Source of the DNA: Flectonema sp. DT1601
Taxonomy: Eukaryota > Euglenozoa > Diplonemea > Diplonemida > Diplonemidae
Assembly (NCBI GenBank): GCA_964019425.1
Contig: OZ025830.1
Coordinates: 124,001 to 188,000, forward strand
Direction of reading: 5' to 3'
DNA length: 64,000 nucleotides
Positions 20,621 to 33,338 of this stretch are shown piece by piece. Every line of letters starts with the position of its first letter. The first letter of the stretch is position 1. The position numbers and the translations under genes were made by a program. A model generated the notes under the pieces. The model worked only from the letters and a program-made list of their open reading frames with translations. It did not search any database and was not told the DNA's origin.

Positions 20621-22651
20621 TTAGATTTTCCAAAGTTTAGGTGAGAACCCAATAATGTGACTGAAAGCAGCAGATAAACACGACAACACCATGACACGAG
20701 TTATGTTATACAGCAATGGGTTCATTGAGAAACCAGATATCTGTTTTTTTTTGTGTTGTTTTATTGAATTAAATTAAAAAAAACTATAAAATAATACTTA
20801 CAACCACGAAATAGAATGACCGCACACCTTATTCGGTCCTTCCAGCTCCTTTAGAAGTTTTGCTGCTAATTCCAGTACCTTGTTGCACAATAGTAGTTTT
20901 TCTTTCTTTTCCTTTCCTCGGGTATCATAATGAGAAGGTCTCTCCGACACGGCAACCATACGAAGGTGAAGGTTAATTTGTTCAGTCAGTAAGAGAGTCG
21001 AGTTGCCATATTTATGATTTATTGCCGTTCCAATCATCATAAAGTGAAGGAGGTAATAAGAAAGAATTAGTGTACCAAAAAATATTTGACCGTGACTGAG
21101 TTGATCAAAATCTTCAACTGAGACGGATGTCTTTGAGATCTTAGCAGCAGTTCCTTCTTGTAATACTATCCATCCAATGGTAGCAACCATCGCAAGAAAG
21201 AATTGAAATGTTAATGAAACTACCATGTCAGCAGACAACTCATTCGGTTCCAAACGAAGCCACGCTCTGCTTCCTCTCAGAGATAGCCACGCCATCACAT
21301 TTTCAACATTCTTTAGTCTGAAATGCGGCAAATTGTATCTTTGAGATCTTCTCAGTGATGTCAAAGCCGAGAAGTACTTCGCATATAGGTATCGTTTGTG
21401 GTAAGTTCTCTGTGCCGTAAACAGCGTTCCTATAATAAATCTGGTTAAGAAGAACACTGAGATTGCAGTAACAACAACAGTACTCATCATTAATAAAATG
21501 TCTTCTTGATTATGGATGCGATGCGATCCAGGGTGTAGCAGCATAGCTGCTACTGACGAAGCGTTTAGACTTGTAGCATGAGCTGGGTGTTCAATACACA
21601 TTCGGGTAAAGTCAGTAAGTTGCGAAGAACAGCTTCCATCATCGCTAACAGGAGTCAACCACTCAAACATTGAATCCACTGCCCCGTAGAAGATTGTTCC
21701 ATTTAATAGAGTCCGTCTAGCTGTTGGCATCAGGGCGAATAAAAATGCAGAAAATGTTGGTATCGTACTGTACGGAAGTACTTCAGCAGATTCCACGCTG
21801 GCCTGTATGGCATTACGAATTTCCATAATAGGCATGGCCAGTTTAAAAGGAGTTAATTGCTGGTCAGCTTCACGAATCTTTTTCCAAAGCAAGACATTAA
21901 CAGCGTCAACACGAAGAGCATCGTCTTCTGCTGCAGCTCTGAAAGCGTCGTCCCCACGCGACTCGCTGAGGTCTGACATTGCCGAGGAATGTGTTTTTTC
22001 AAATGTCGGTAGGAGAAAATCAGATGACTTCTCATACTTTTGTTCCTCCTCCTCATCGAAGGTACTGCTAGAGTCACCTGAGTCGGAGATGCTTTCAGCA
22101 AATACAACTTCTCTAGACTGCTTCATACCGACTTGAGTCTCTTCAGGACACTCAACAGTAGGAGTCCTCCCCGCTGCTATGCTGACAACTAACAGCAGTA
22201 GAGGTGGAAAGTATATTTCAGCTGGACAGATATCCTGCCAAACATCTTCAGATCCCCTTTTGAAATACACAACACAGACAGCTAACTGAACCAAGTACAG
22301 AATTGTTAACATCCAAACGCGACTCAATTTGGTTTTCCAGTGAAGTGCGTACGCAGGGAATAGTAAGAGACGAGTGAATTCTTTTTTTACTGTCACGCTC
22401 TTCAGTTTTGGTTTGCTGTTGAGATCGGCAACAGATTTCATGACGTCTAAATCGAGGAATCTTCTGTACATATCACTAGTAGGAGCTCTATATCCACTGT
22501 GATCTCTAGCTCTCAAAGAAGCATCCATTCCACCCAACGGGCTACGAGGTCTCCTCATCCGTAATGGAGACGATCCATTTAGAGGAAGTCCAATACTTGA
22601 AGCAGGTGAGAGTGGAGGGTCTATCGGGGTACCATCATCATAGCTGAGCAT
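20621..22651 (-). CDS. PHTF-family membrane protein, copy B
   Basis: Two exons: 20828-22651 and 20621-20740, phase 0, with an 87-bp intron. The open frame runs on into the intron and ends with GHSISWL, which is not part of the protein. After splicing the C-terminus reads LKELEGPNK then ISGFSMNPLLYNITRV...HIIGFSPKLWKI, matching the PHTF consensus. It lacks the intron that copy A has inside the LLTEQ-INLHLRM block, so the two copies differ by one intron gain or loss. The core block (KRYLYAKYFSALTSLRRS...PHFRLKNVENVMAWLSLRGS) is very similar to copy A, while the acidic linker (residues ~180-240) differs. A CATCAG site lies 7 nt before the ATG. Likely an ER membrane protein, by family. Confidence 0.9.
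20658..20749. repeat. 92-bp tract identical to 9004-9095 (PHTF copy A)
   Basis: This is the partner of the tract in copy A, covering the last exon and its splice acceptor. Identity stops within the terminal exon, where silent differences begin (SHLIGF against SHIIGF). Confidence 0.9.
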
Positions 22652-24106
22652 TTGTTGTCTGATGGAGATAAATGATTAACAACATAAACAAAAGTAGTGC
22701 TTCGAATCTCAACACAATATCTGCAAAAGGGGTGGAAAACAGTAATTAATCCTTACACAACAACAATACCATAACTGAATACAGTAACGGTAGCAAGATT
22801 GATGTACTGCGATACTGCCAACTGAAACGTACGAGATGAAATAATCGTCGGTAGGGGGGAACGCTAGCCTCGTGATCGTCAAACACAGAAAAGCTGAAGT
22901 TATATCGGAGAACGAAAAACAGAATTATGATTGAGAACACAAGTAAATTTTTTTTTCTTTTTTTTTTTTTTTGCTTTCCATTGCCGACCTACGAGCGTAA
23001 ACATTCATCAAGCGTGGAGTTAGTAACGAGAGTTTTTTTTTCCTACCAAACTAACTGCTCATATTCGCATCTTTGTCTCATTACCGTGGTTCGCTTTCTG
23101 ACTACCTACAACTCAATTATTACTCCGCTACTTCTGCATGACCGACAACTGTTTTTTTGCTGCAGTCGAAGATAAAACGAAGAGAGAAAAAAAAAAACCC
23201 GACCCTGTAAAGAGGCCTAAAGAAAAAAAAAGACATGCTGTAGAGACCATTTCGAGAAATCACACTTGTGCAAGATGAAAAACAATTAATCAAAAAAAAA
23301 AAAAATTAAAATTAAAATTAAAATTAAAAAAATATAATTAATAATTAATGCTATAATAGAGAGAAAGTAGCTGAGCGATATTAATCGCAAAAAAGGAATA
23401 AAATAAAATCCCCAATAAGGGCCAAAAAGAGAGGATAAGGTCTTGCACAAGTAATCTCTGTTGATAATCTCATACTAACTTACATTACCACAGAAATGGA
23501 AACCATCACACAGTCATGCGATGAGATAGTATCATATAAAAGTAAACCAGTTCGAGTCCGTCTGACGATCTTTTTTTCCAAAGGAACACGGAGGGAATTA
23601 CTGAGGAATGACAAGAGGCAAAAAAACTGACGTAGCTACAAGTTTCCACAATAAGAAACTGTTTTGGTTTTTTTCTTATTGCGTTAGGGAATTGAGCGAC
23701 AACCTGTTTTTAGCCTGCTTTAGAATTTCCTCTCATTTCCTATTTTTTTTTAAAGAAACGTAGCAACGGAGAGGAGGATTTTTTTTTTAACAGAAAATTA
23801 ATTTTTTTTTTTTTTTTTTAAATCTCCTGCTAACATTTCTTTTAAAAAGAAAAATAATAATGAAAAAATTGAGACGACTCAGAACCAACTACAGAGTACA
23901 GGGGATACGGTAATAAATAATTTATTCTTCCTGTACTCTTTTTATCGTGAGTTTCACTCTTGACTTTATATTTGTAAAAAAAAAGTTATTTAAGGGAAAT
24001 AAAACCCACGGAAACCATCTGCCTTCTAATCAATTGGCAATTGTGCCAATAAAAAAAGAATTTCATAAGAGAAGGTTTCAACGTTTGGGTGAAGCAAATA
24101 TGTTGT

Positions 24107-24140
<34 letters not shown>

Positions 24141-26401
24141 CGGAGCAAATTACAAAAGAGAACTGTAAAAAAAAAAAAAAAAAAAAGTTGAATAAAGAGA
24201 GTGCCAATAGAGGAAATCTGATATTGTAATTAAATATGAAGCAATGACTGGCTAAAACTAAATTAGGGTTCGGCCAAACCTTCAAAGGTCAAGATTCAAA
24301 GGAGGAGTGAATCTTTGACAATGTAAAAAGTTAGTAAAAAACTGTAACAACTTTTGGTTTTAATACGAAATTAATATCAAAGTAGTTATTAGTCAAAGAA
24401 AAAGTTTGAAAAAAAAAAAAAAAAAAAAAAGGAAAATATATTTTTTTGTCTTATTGACCAGAAAGGCGTTGTCGAATCTAGTGGGATCACATTTCGGGTT
24501 CGGCAACGGATGGGGAAAAAAAAAAAAAAAAAAAGACTTAAATCTCTACTTCTCACGTGATGCTAACGCATGTAAACCAAACACAAAATTGCGGGACGTT
24601 AACTGTGTGATTGTAAAAGTAAAGAATACAAAACTTTTCAATGCTTTCTGTAAACGTGAAAAAGCAGTAACAACAACGGTGATCGCCACAGTACAAAAAA
24701 GAAACAATCCTAGAGTCTCACTAGGCACACATAACCAAAGACTTAGAATACTAAGTCGGGGCGCCAAGCGAGTTTCGAATAAAATCTTTAAAAACTTCAA
24801 CAACCATACCATCGAATCATTTGTTACTAACACGTTGGGAGAGAAACATAATTGAAATAAAGGTGACGGCAAACCAAATAAAACACTAAAAAGAAAAAAC
24901 AGCAAAACCAGCCAAACCAAGACCTTTTCCAGCAATATACATCCCTCGAGAGAAAAGGGAATTTACAGAACGTCTGATTTACTCCTACTGCTATTCTTAA
25001 GTATTACTTTGTGCACGTGGATAGTTATAGCTATAATTAGGTAGCAAGTTATTGAATCCAACGTTGCTATATAGTATGAGTCTTAGAGTAACTCAAAGAG
25101 GATAAGAAGAAACGAAGACACTAAAAGAGAACACACATAACCAGAAAGTCGGGAGACTTGGGATGTTCTTTTTTTTAACAGCGACTCAGGATCCAGGATC
25201 AAAAAAAAAAAAAAAAAAGGTTTCTTGGGCAAAAATCACACTTAACCTGGCATCGAGAAACGCGGGGTGACTTCTACAGAGGATTCGACATGAACGTGAC
25301 GACACACATAACCTAATTTCGTATTTCTTTTTTTTTAAAAATCAGGGGAGCCGCCAGAGATAAAACCCACCAAGAACGAAAAGCACACGCATGCAACACA
25401 CAGAATACCGGGTTGTCACTAGCGTTGCGAAAGGGGAGGGGTTACGAAGACTTAGCTAACTACACAAACACACATAACCAGAAATTAATTTTTTTCGGGA
25501 TGCTCCCATAGCAGCAGCAGTCTTCGAGACAGGATGGAATACGGGGGGAAGAAATACAATTAAGAATACAAACCCAGACCCAGATGCGACAGCCTCAGCT
25601 GTATCCACTTTTACCCAAGAAATCCACTAAGGAAATATCTCAGATATCGCTGCACTCGGTGTGCATGATAAATTATCTATGTAAAAAAATTGAAAAAAGA
25701 AAAATATACAGAGGTATACACCTCAGAATGTAAAGATGACTATTTCACCGAATAACATATAAAGTTACGTCTTATTTATTTATCTTTTTTGCCGCGGATG
25801 AAAAAATGATGACAATTTACGTCAATAATATTACCTGGCTATAAGCCATTCAAATTCGGGAAAATCTGCAAAGAGAAAGAATGCAGAAAAGAAAATGAAG
25901 TTATGCGCATGTATCTTGGTATTGTTTTCAAAAAAAACGGAATATAATATTATTCTTTGTGAAGTCGCAGATAACATGAAATGAGGTAGCAGCACACTCG
26001 TAAACTTAAAACAAGTAGACGACTTTAGTGTGTTTTTGCCTAGTATCGATAATCAAAATTTGTGTATTGGTGGATATATAATAATAAAAGTGCCTACCAC
26101 GTATTTATGTACTTCTATTGTTGGTTTTTTTTTTTTTTTAAGAAATGGAAATACGAATGTAAGAAAAGAAAAAGTAACCCACAGGACCATCGGTCCCATC
26201 AGGGCATGTCAGGGGGTGGGTTCGAGAGAATTAATAATGCACTTCTTCGTCAGAAAAATTTATATGATTTTTTTTTTTTTTTTCTTTTTTTTCCTTTCCT
26301 TCCTTTCTTTTTTTTTAAATTTTTTTATATTCTGTTCACTTCGCAGGCTCAAATATGTTGCTGATGCCTATCATCAGGCTCGTTTTCGCATTTTTTCTGT
26401 T

Positions 26402-26438
<37 letters not shown>

Positions 26439-27888
26439 TTACACACAATTCGGTATTTGTGTTTACGCACAAATTCAGAGGACTCATACGATGATTGTGT
26501 GTTTACGTTTGAGTCGCACATCTGCTACGGTGCATCTTGAAGAAAACTGCTACGTTTCGTGAAATACCGTGAGGGGTGCCTTATGCTCATCGGGTTCTCC
26601 GTTTGTACCAAAAAGAAATTTTTTTTTTTTTTTTTTTTTTAATGATTCGAATTAAAAATTGGGGAAAAAATTTATTTTTTTTCGGAATGCGGGGTTCCCA
26701 CTGAGATCAATATTCATGAACTGACCATAATTTTTTTTTTTTTTTTTTTGATAGAAAACTTATTATGATGATGGGGGTGATGGGCGCATAGAATAGTGTG
26801 CTTTCTAAGACTTCCGGCTGGGCAGGGTTGACCAGAACAGCAATAGACACACTGTACTTTGTTGCTCACAGCTTCCACGTGACCAGAATATATTCGTCTA
26901 GGTGGAAGCCGTACACAATGAAAAGAATTAGGAACGGGAAAATTGAAAACTTTTTTTTGTTTTTCTCCCAAAAAACAATCGAAAATAGTTTAGCACCAGC
27001 AATTTTTTTAAAAAAAATGAAAGTACCCAAAATATGTAAAAACTTAAAAACTTTTTATTATTAAAGTTCCCAAATTTCAAAAAAAAAAAAAATAATAAAA
27101 AAAAAACAGATGAACCCACGGAGCTACGAAGTGAGGTTGAACGAACTGCAGAAAAAGACGTAAAAAAAAAAAAAAAAAGGGGGAAATTTGGATAAAAGGA
27201 AGTGAATTAACGTTGTATTGGACATCTTTACAAACGGTTTATCGTCGTTTTCCAATGCTCAGATGCGATTGGGAATGCCATTCTTCAATTCAGCATTTAC
27301 AAAGAAGAAGATGTTTTTGCTTACTTTATTTTTTTTTTGGGGATGAACTGGGGGGGTGAGGTTGTTACAGTCATAAATTACTCAGAAACTCATAAATTCT
27401 AATGTTTGACATCAGAAATCTTTTCGATCTCTAAGTATTACGACTACTGGTTAAAGTGCAAAGTAGAACTCTCATTCCAGAGACTGCGATACCAAATAGG
27501 CATCTTTTGATCTCCATATTGATGAATTTTATTTTGTATTTTTATTTTTAGTTGAATCGGAGAACTACGCAGGGGCTGCAATTCTCTCATTCTCTGACAA
27601 AAAAAAAAAAAAAAAAAAGAAAAGAAAAGCAAGAAAAGATAATACGCATTTAACAGTAGAAAGAAGAAAAACCATTAACCCACAGATCCAGTAACAGGCA
27701 GGCAGCGACGGAAACAATTCTTGTTTGCAATGGATCAAGGAAGAATTTGTAAAATAGCTTAAGAGAGGAAGACAAGAAGACAGAAATTGTTAATCAAACA
27801 GTCCACGCAGGAAGTATTCCAACAAAGATGTATTGACAGGAAGGACAGCGAGGGTTTTCGCTTTCCTCTAACTCTCTTGAGGTACCGT
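22652..27888. other. 5.2-kb gene-free desert
   Basis: No convincing gene. Runs include T at 24109-24140 (32 nt) and 26405-26435 (31 nt), and A at 24407-24430, 24516-24534 and 25201-25218. A (TTAAAA)n microsatellite lies at about 23301-23335. The block 24540-25700 is less AT-rich and contains CACATAACC or CACACATAACC four times (about 24727, 25133, 25305 and 25469). A plus-strand frame at 24406-24855 lacks any recognisable motif, and I do not call it. Confidence 0.65.
26762..26884 (-). pseudogene. Possible zinc-finger (BED-like) fragment
   Basis: A short minus-strand stretch reads CVYCCSGQPC...SLRKH...CAHHPHHH. The C-x2-C spacing, then Leu-x2-H and a further Cys/His, recall BED fingers found at the start of hAT transposases. 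There is no flanking transposase, no clear exon boundary, and the poly-Lys on either side is homopolymer. It may be a transposon scrap or chance. Confidence 0.25.
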
Positions 27889-29379
27889 TCACTGCTCAGC
27901 GAATAACGAGAGATAAAACTTTTGCGTTGTTGCTAACACAGCGTTCGGTTTCGGATGAGAGAGAATCCCATTTCCATTCTGTTGAATGACATTTCTAATA
28001 CTAATCTTATGCGTGTGATTTATTGGATCAGATAACGCTGATGACAACTTCGTAAGTAAATCAACAATATTACTTTCCTCAGCAAGAGATGCCTCATTCG
28101 AACACCCAAGAATTGAATTTCTTTGATTAACAATTCGACTACTTATCAAGTAATCAGTTAGTCTCTTCGTGCCATTTCCTTGAAGGTGGTCTAATATACG
28201 ATTTTGGATGCTTTTAATAACTAATTGGCAGTCTTCAGTTGATACTCCTGCAGTTGTGTTAGTACCTGTCACGACATCAATCACACTCAGCTCTTTTGAT
28301 CCCTTATCAGATCTTACTGGAAATGGTGTTTCTTGAGACAGACAGATGCTGTATTTGTGGAATTCAAACTCCGAATAGAATCTAAAAAACTCAGTTAATA
28401 ACCATCCCAAATCACTGAACGATGGATGAGTCCTGCTGTGAATAAGGAATGCCAAACACATTATAGTCAAACTCTTGTCTGGAATGAGAGTAAGTTGACT
28501 CTTGATAATTCCAATCACAGCTGGGATAAGAACTCTTTGCGGACCACACTTAGACAAGGAAAAGTTAATAAGAGATGCCTCACGACGGGTGAATGATCCT
28601 TGGCTATCAACTACAATTTTAACCTTAAAGTACGCATCTAACCAACATCCACTGAAGGCGTTCATAGCTGAGGCTTCAAATACTAAAGACATCGTACTAA
28701 CGTTGTTTATCGTGGAGACTCCAAAGTTTCTAAGTACTGAATCTAAAGCAGCAAGGATTCCTTGTGTGTGATGTTCTGAAGACACTTCGATAACTAGTTC
28801 TAAGTCAGAGTCATATAAATCAGTTTGACAACCCATTTTAGTAATAGCTTCTCTATCAATGTTGTCAAAAACAATTGACTGAATCAGATTACGCATTGAG
28901 CTGCGTTGAATCTTTTGTTCTTCTGATTGCGACATGAATTCACCGAGTTGCTGAACCTCATCTGCAAGATCTTTAATTTCTCTGTCCTGTGCCCATCCAG
29001 CTGTTTGTGGTTCATCTACTTGCACACGAAGTTCAGCTTCACCGTGTGCGAATGGACAGCGTCTACGTCTGCATCTGTCTTCTAACCAAAGCTTACAAAG
29101 TTTAGTCTTTCTCTTTCCCTTTGTCTTAATGACAGTAGTCTCAGTCTCTGAAGGGACTGTAATCAGCCTTGATGATGATTCTGTTGACTCTGTGATGTCT
29201 TCCTCAATTGGTCCTTCTTCTGGTTTCTCTTCTTCCTTCTCTTCCGGTCTTTCATATTTAACTTCCACTTCTTCCTCTTCTATAACAATCTCAATAGGTG
29301 CGCAGCTTTCAGTCGCGTCAGTTGGTTGCCAGGGCATTTCTGGCATGTAGTCGTAGCAGGGCGCGGCCATGGAAGGCAT
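27889..29379 (-). CDS. CCCH zinc-finger protein, 496 aa
   Basis: A single exon. After a very acidic Glu-rich N-terminus (residues ~30-65) comes one CCCH finger at about residues 92-112: KTKLCKLWLEDRCRRRRCPF then AHGEAELR. The spacing is C-x7-C-x4-C-x3-H, the type used by RNA-binding proteins such as tristetraprolin. The remaining ~370 residues are mostly helical with no recognised domain; several Leu-rich segments suggest a helical repeat or scaffold. Most RNA-binding members have two or more fingers, so a single one is unusual. Likely a post-transcriptional regulator, by inference from the finger alone. CCCATTCCCAG lies about 28 nt before the ATG. It is isolated, with deserts on both sides. 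Confidence 0.82.
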   Translation of the reverse strand: MPSMAAPCYDYMPEMPWQPTDATESCAPIEIVIEEEEVEVKYERPEEKEEEKPEEGPIEEDITESTESSSRLITVPSETETTVIKTKGKRKTKLCKLWLEDRCRRRRCPFAHGEAELRVQVDEPQTAGWAQDREIKDLADEVQQLGEFMSQSEEQKIQRSSMRNLIQSIVFDNIDREAITKMGCQTDLYDSDLELVIEVSSEHHTQGILAALDSVLRNFGVSTINNVSTMSLVFEASAMNAFSGCWLDAYFKVKIVVDSQGSFTRREASLINFSLSKCGPQRVLIPAVIGIIKSQLTLIPDKSLTIMCLAFLIHSRTHPSFSDLGWLLTEFFRFYSEFEFHKYSICLSQETPFPVRSDKGSKELSVIDVVTGTNTTAGVSTEDCQLVIKSIQNRILDHLQGNGTKRLTDYLISSRIVNQRNSILGCSNEASLAEESNIVDLLTKLSSALSDPINHTHKISIRNVIQQNGNGILSHPKPNAVLATTQKFYLSLFAEQ

Positions 29380-30692
29380 CTTGGCGGATTGATATAATGA
29401 TACCTGACTGGGAATGGGAAATAATTATTAAAAATAAAATAACTAAATTTGTCGGTTTGTATTCTTACTTCCGACTTCTTTAAGACAACTGTCAGAAGTA
29501 TTATAAACAACAAACTACCTGTAATAAATAACTCCTCATAAGGAATAATAATATTGACAAACATATAAATTAGCGAGCAACAAGCGGTCAGGTTCTCATC
29601 CCCTCCGGCTCGTCTTTTCTCTCAAAATAGCTGGTGCAAGAAGGAGCCTGATCACTAGGCTAGTAGAGCCTTGGCATTTTCAGATTCGATAACATGTTTC
29701 TATCTCTGTTCAGTGTCCCTACTCACTTATTCCTTCTTTTTTTTTGCCTTTTTGTTTTTGTTTTATTATTCGTTCTTATTCCACAGTGAAATGGAAATTT
29801 GCCACAGAAGGGCGGACTTTCATTTTTTTTTTTTTTTTTCGTTTCTTTCTTTTTCTTTTTTTTTGTGTTATATGAAGCTTTCAAAACAAAACGCGAATAA
29901 CAGTTTCGCGCAGAGTGAAAGACTCGCAGCTAAGCCAAAATTCCCCTTTTCTTTTTTTTTTTTTTTTGTATTGTTGTGTCATACTAACCCGACTCACATT
30001 CTCCAACTAGGAGATCACGCGCTGAGATGACCCTTTTGGCTATAAGAGGTGCGAGTGAGAGGCGCGAGTGAGATCTCGACTTCGTAAAGAGATTCATCAT
30101 ACTATTTCACAAACATACAAAATATGTATAAGACTATCATTGTTTCTATAAGGGATATACTGTCACAGTGAGAACAATGCGACAAAAAAAAACAGATCAA
30201 AAACAAACACAAGGCGTGGTGGGAGAAAAAACAAGGTGATAGCTAACTGAGAACGAAGTAAAAATCTTTTTTTTTTTTTTTTTTAATTCCTTAAAATAAT
30301 CAACACATTTGATATAACAAAACGAACAACCAAACCAAAACAAAATCAACACTAAAAAACTACAAGAGAAAAACATGAACATCCAAATATCTTTTAGCAC
30401 AAAGAACATATAAGGTGACGGGAGTTGGGAAAATAAGAATAACAACACACATGAAACAACCCTGTTGATATGTTCAAAGACAAAGACAAATCAATGAACC
30501 AATAGATCGACTACAGAAGATTGAATAAAAGTTTCTAGTCTTCACAAACAAAACTAGAACCCTCTATCAGACGCAGGTACGAAGTAAATGGGGAAATCAG
30601 TGTGGTAATTTTAGCTAGTCAAGTAACTACAAAGCGACAAAACTGATTTTTGTACCACAACTGAGTGAAGCCTACTACAAGAAGACTCGATT

Positions 30693-30725
<33 letters not shown>

Positions 30726-33144
30726 GCAAGAAACGAAAAGGAAGGATGAAAAAAAGCTACAATAAAACATGTCAATCAAGACAATAAATGAACAAAGGAA
30801 ACGAGGGTCACTTTTTCGCACCTTTACTCAGATTGTAAATAGAGAACCTATTCATAAAGGTATCTCAACAAACAACTCACACAGGTTTTTCTTTTTTTTT
30901 TTTTTTTGCGACTCATTTCGTTGATAATTTCCATGTCAGTGAATTGTGAAATAAAAGAAAAAAGAGGCTTAATTAGATTCTTTTTTTAAGGTTCATGTTT
31001 TTTTTTCTTTTTTTTTCCCCAATTTTTGTTCGAGATTTACCTAAAGGGAAAAAAATAAATAAATTAAAAAAAAAGGGTGCAGGTAATGAAACTTTGTTCC
31101 ACGTACTTAAGAATGTACACCACATTATTAGTGAAAGTGATCATATTATTTTCGGGTATTGTATTACTATCAAAGGTTCGGTTACCTCTTCAGGTCTTGA
31201 AGATTTCTAAAAAAAGAAATCTCATCTCGCAATTAAGACAAACAAACACCCAAATACACATGCGTCACGCTTCTTGGCGATGATGTGTTTCAGGTGTCGG
31301 TCTACCTCAAGTGAATAAAAGACAAGGATGGCAACTAATCGGTAGTATTTGCTGTTGTCCTTTATCATGACTAACAAAAAGAAGAAAAATGGGGGAAAGA
31401 AAATGCCAATCGATTCACCAGAGTTGTCAGCACGACAAACATAAAATAAATAAATAAAAAAAACATACTGAGAGGTGTGGTAAGTGAAGAATTGGAATTA
31501 CAAAAGATCATGTGACAGTGAAGAAAAAAAGAATAACAAAATCCCCTCCTGTAACCACCGTGTCCAATGTCCCGATTGGAGCGCGAGAATTCTTCTTCCT
31601 ACTCTTCTCCTGATCAGCAAAAGGCAATGGTTCCCATTTCTCTCGATTATTTCACAGAAAAAGAGAAACGGGCTTAAGGGGAAATTAATCAGAAAGCGCG
31701 TGGCAGAGAGGCGCTAACTAAAAAATTACGAGACAAGAAGTCTCCCACCTCTCCCCACAAACAAAAGAAGACATCCAAGACAAGGTTGCAACCAATAATG
31801 GTACACGACACACAAAAAAAATAATTTAAAGTCTGAATACAGTCTGTGCTCGGATTGAACAGTGAGAAGAATAATAGATCATAAAACATGTCAAATTTCG
31901 TAGCAACAACACCATCGGGTAACAAAAACGATATCGGGTGCTTGTCGCAATGAAGTGAATAACTGACAAGGTGGCAATCCAAAGAGTTAACCACTGTGAG
32001 ACTTGATTTGAATAATCTTACTTAGCAAAAGTTTTATCGCAGAGAGAGAACAGAATAAAAAAAAAAAAAAAAAAAAAATTATGAGAATCCAAAGTAAACA
32101 TACTACCAAGCAGCTTCTACAGCCGAACATGAAAAAAAAAAAAAAAAAAAAAAATCGGGTGATCAAAGAAAAGAGAAGTAATTTCCCCCTCCGGGTAAAA
32201 AAAGACAAGAATCATAAAAACAGTCTCGTGCAATAACTATGCGGTAAGCAACCCACAGTAGCTAAGGGGAGACAGTAAGTCTCAATAGAAGGGACAGTAT
32301 AGTATTATGTGTCTATAAAACAGAAAACAAGAATAGAATAATTTGCCAGCCCGCCTTGACATGCCTCTCAAGTACGGCTACGCCGACAACTAAAAGAAAA
32401 AACTAAAAGAAGCCAAAAAAAATAAAAGAAGAATTTTTAATATGAAAAATTAATAAGGCCTGTAGCTGTAGAGTTTTCAGTAGTTTGTATGTAATAGAAT
32501 CATAATGGGGGGATTAAAAGGAAAGGGCATTCAGTGGCTATCAAAAAGAAAAATCTTATAATCTTATAAGCTCACACTACCCCCATGGCAGAAGTTATTA
32601 TAAATAATAAAAATAAAAAATAAATAAATAAATCAGAAAATAAATCGTAGGATATCAAACAAATAATGGTTGATTTCGGGCTTTAAATTAAAGAAACTTT
32701 CTGCGGACCATATCTCTCTCCTCAACGAAGAAAGTAACGACACTGCGGTGTCAGGCCTGTCCTACTCATGGGACCACGTCAACACGGTCCTCTTATTTAA
32801 TATAAATAAGTTCAAAAAGTTAGTTAGAATGAGTGTTAGTTAGGTTAAAAGAAGCAAACATGCTTTGGGGATAAACAAAGGCACGTTATCATTTGTTGAA
32901 GAACAATATTGCTGAGTCGCGCAAAAACCCTTAGAATGTTGTGGTTGGGTATTTTTAGGCTAAAATAAATAAATAATCAAATACTATCAATAAGTCGTTA
33001 GGATAAACAATAGTTAGCTGTCTGTAACACCCATTGAATTACTCACCGCAGTTTTTTTTTTTTTTTGTCTATTATCGTCCATAAGTATTTAATAATTAGG
33101 AACAACAAAGAAGGATGGGGTGAATAGAAAAAAAACCCCTAACC

Positions 33145-33176
<32 letters not shown>

Positions 33177-33298
33177 TGCACCGACGAAGTCGGAGAAAGA
33201 AACCATTTAGGACCCTTATTAATTATGGTCAAATGTTGTCTATTCCTTCCTGTGCGCCAGTAATAGAAAATATAAGGCTTTTATCTGAATGGTTTTTC

Positions 33299-33300
<2 letters not shown>

Positions 33301-33336
<36 letters not shown>
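33301..33336. repeat. Poly-A tract, 36 nt
   Basis: The longest homopolymer in the window. A 27-nt T run lies about 120 bp to its left (33151-33177). Confidence 0.95.

Positions 33337-33338
<2 letters not shown>

Noticed and set aside
24406-24855. 149 aa plus-strand frame
   Set aside because: It starts in a poly-A run, contains a second run and shows no recognisable motif.
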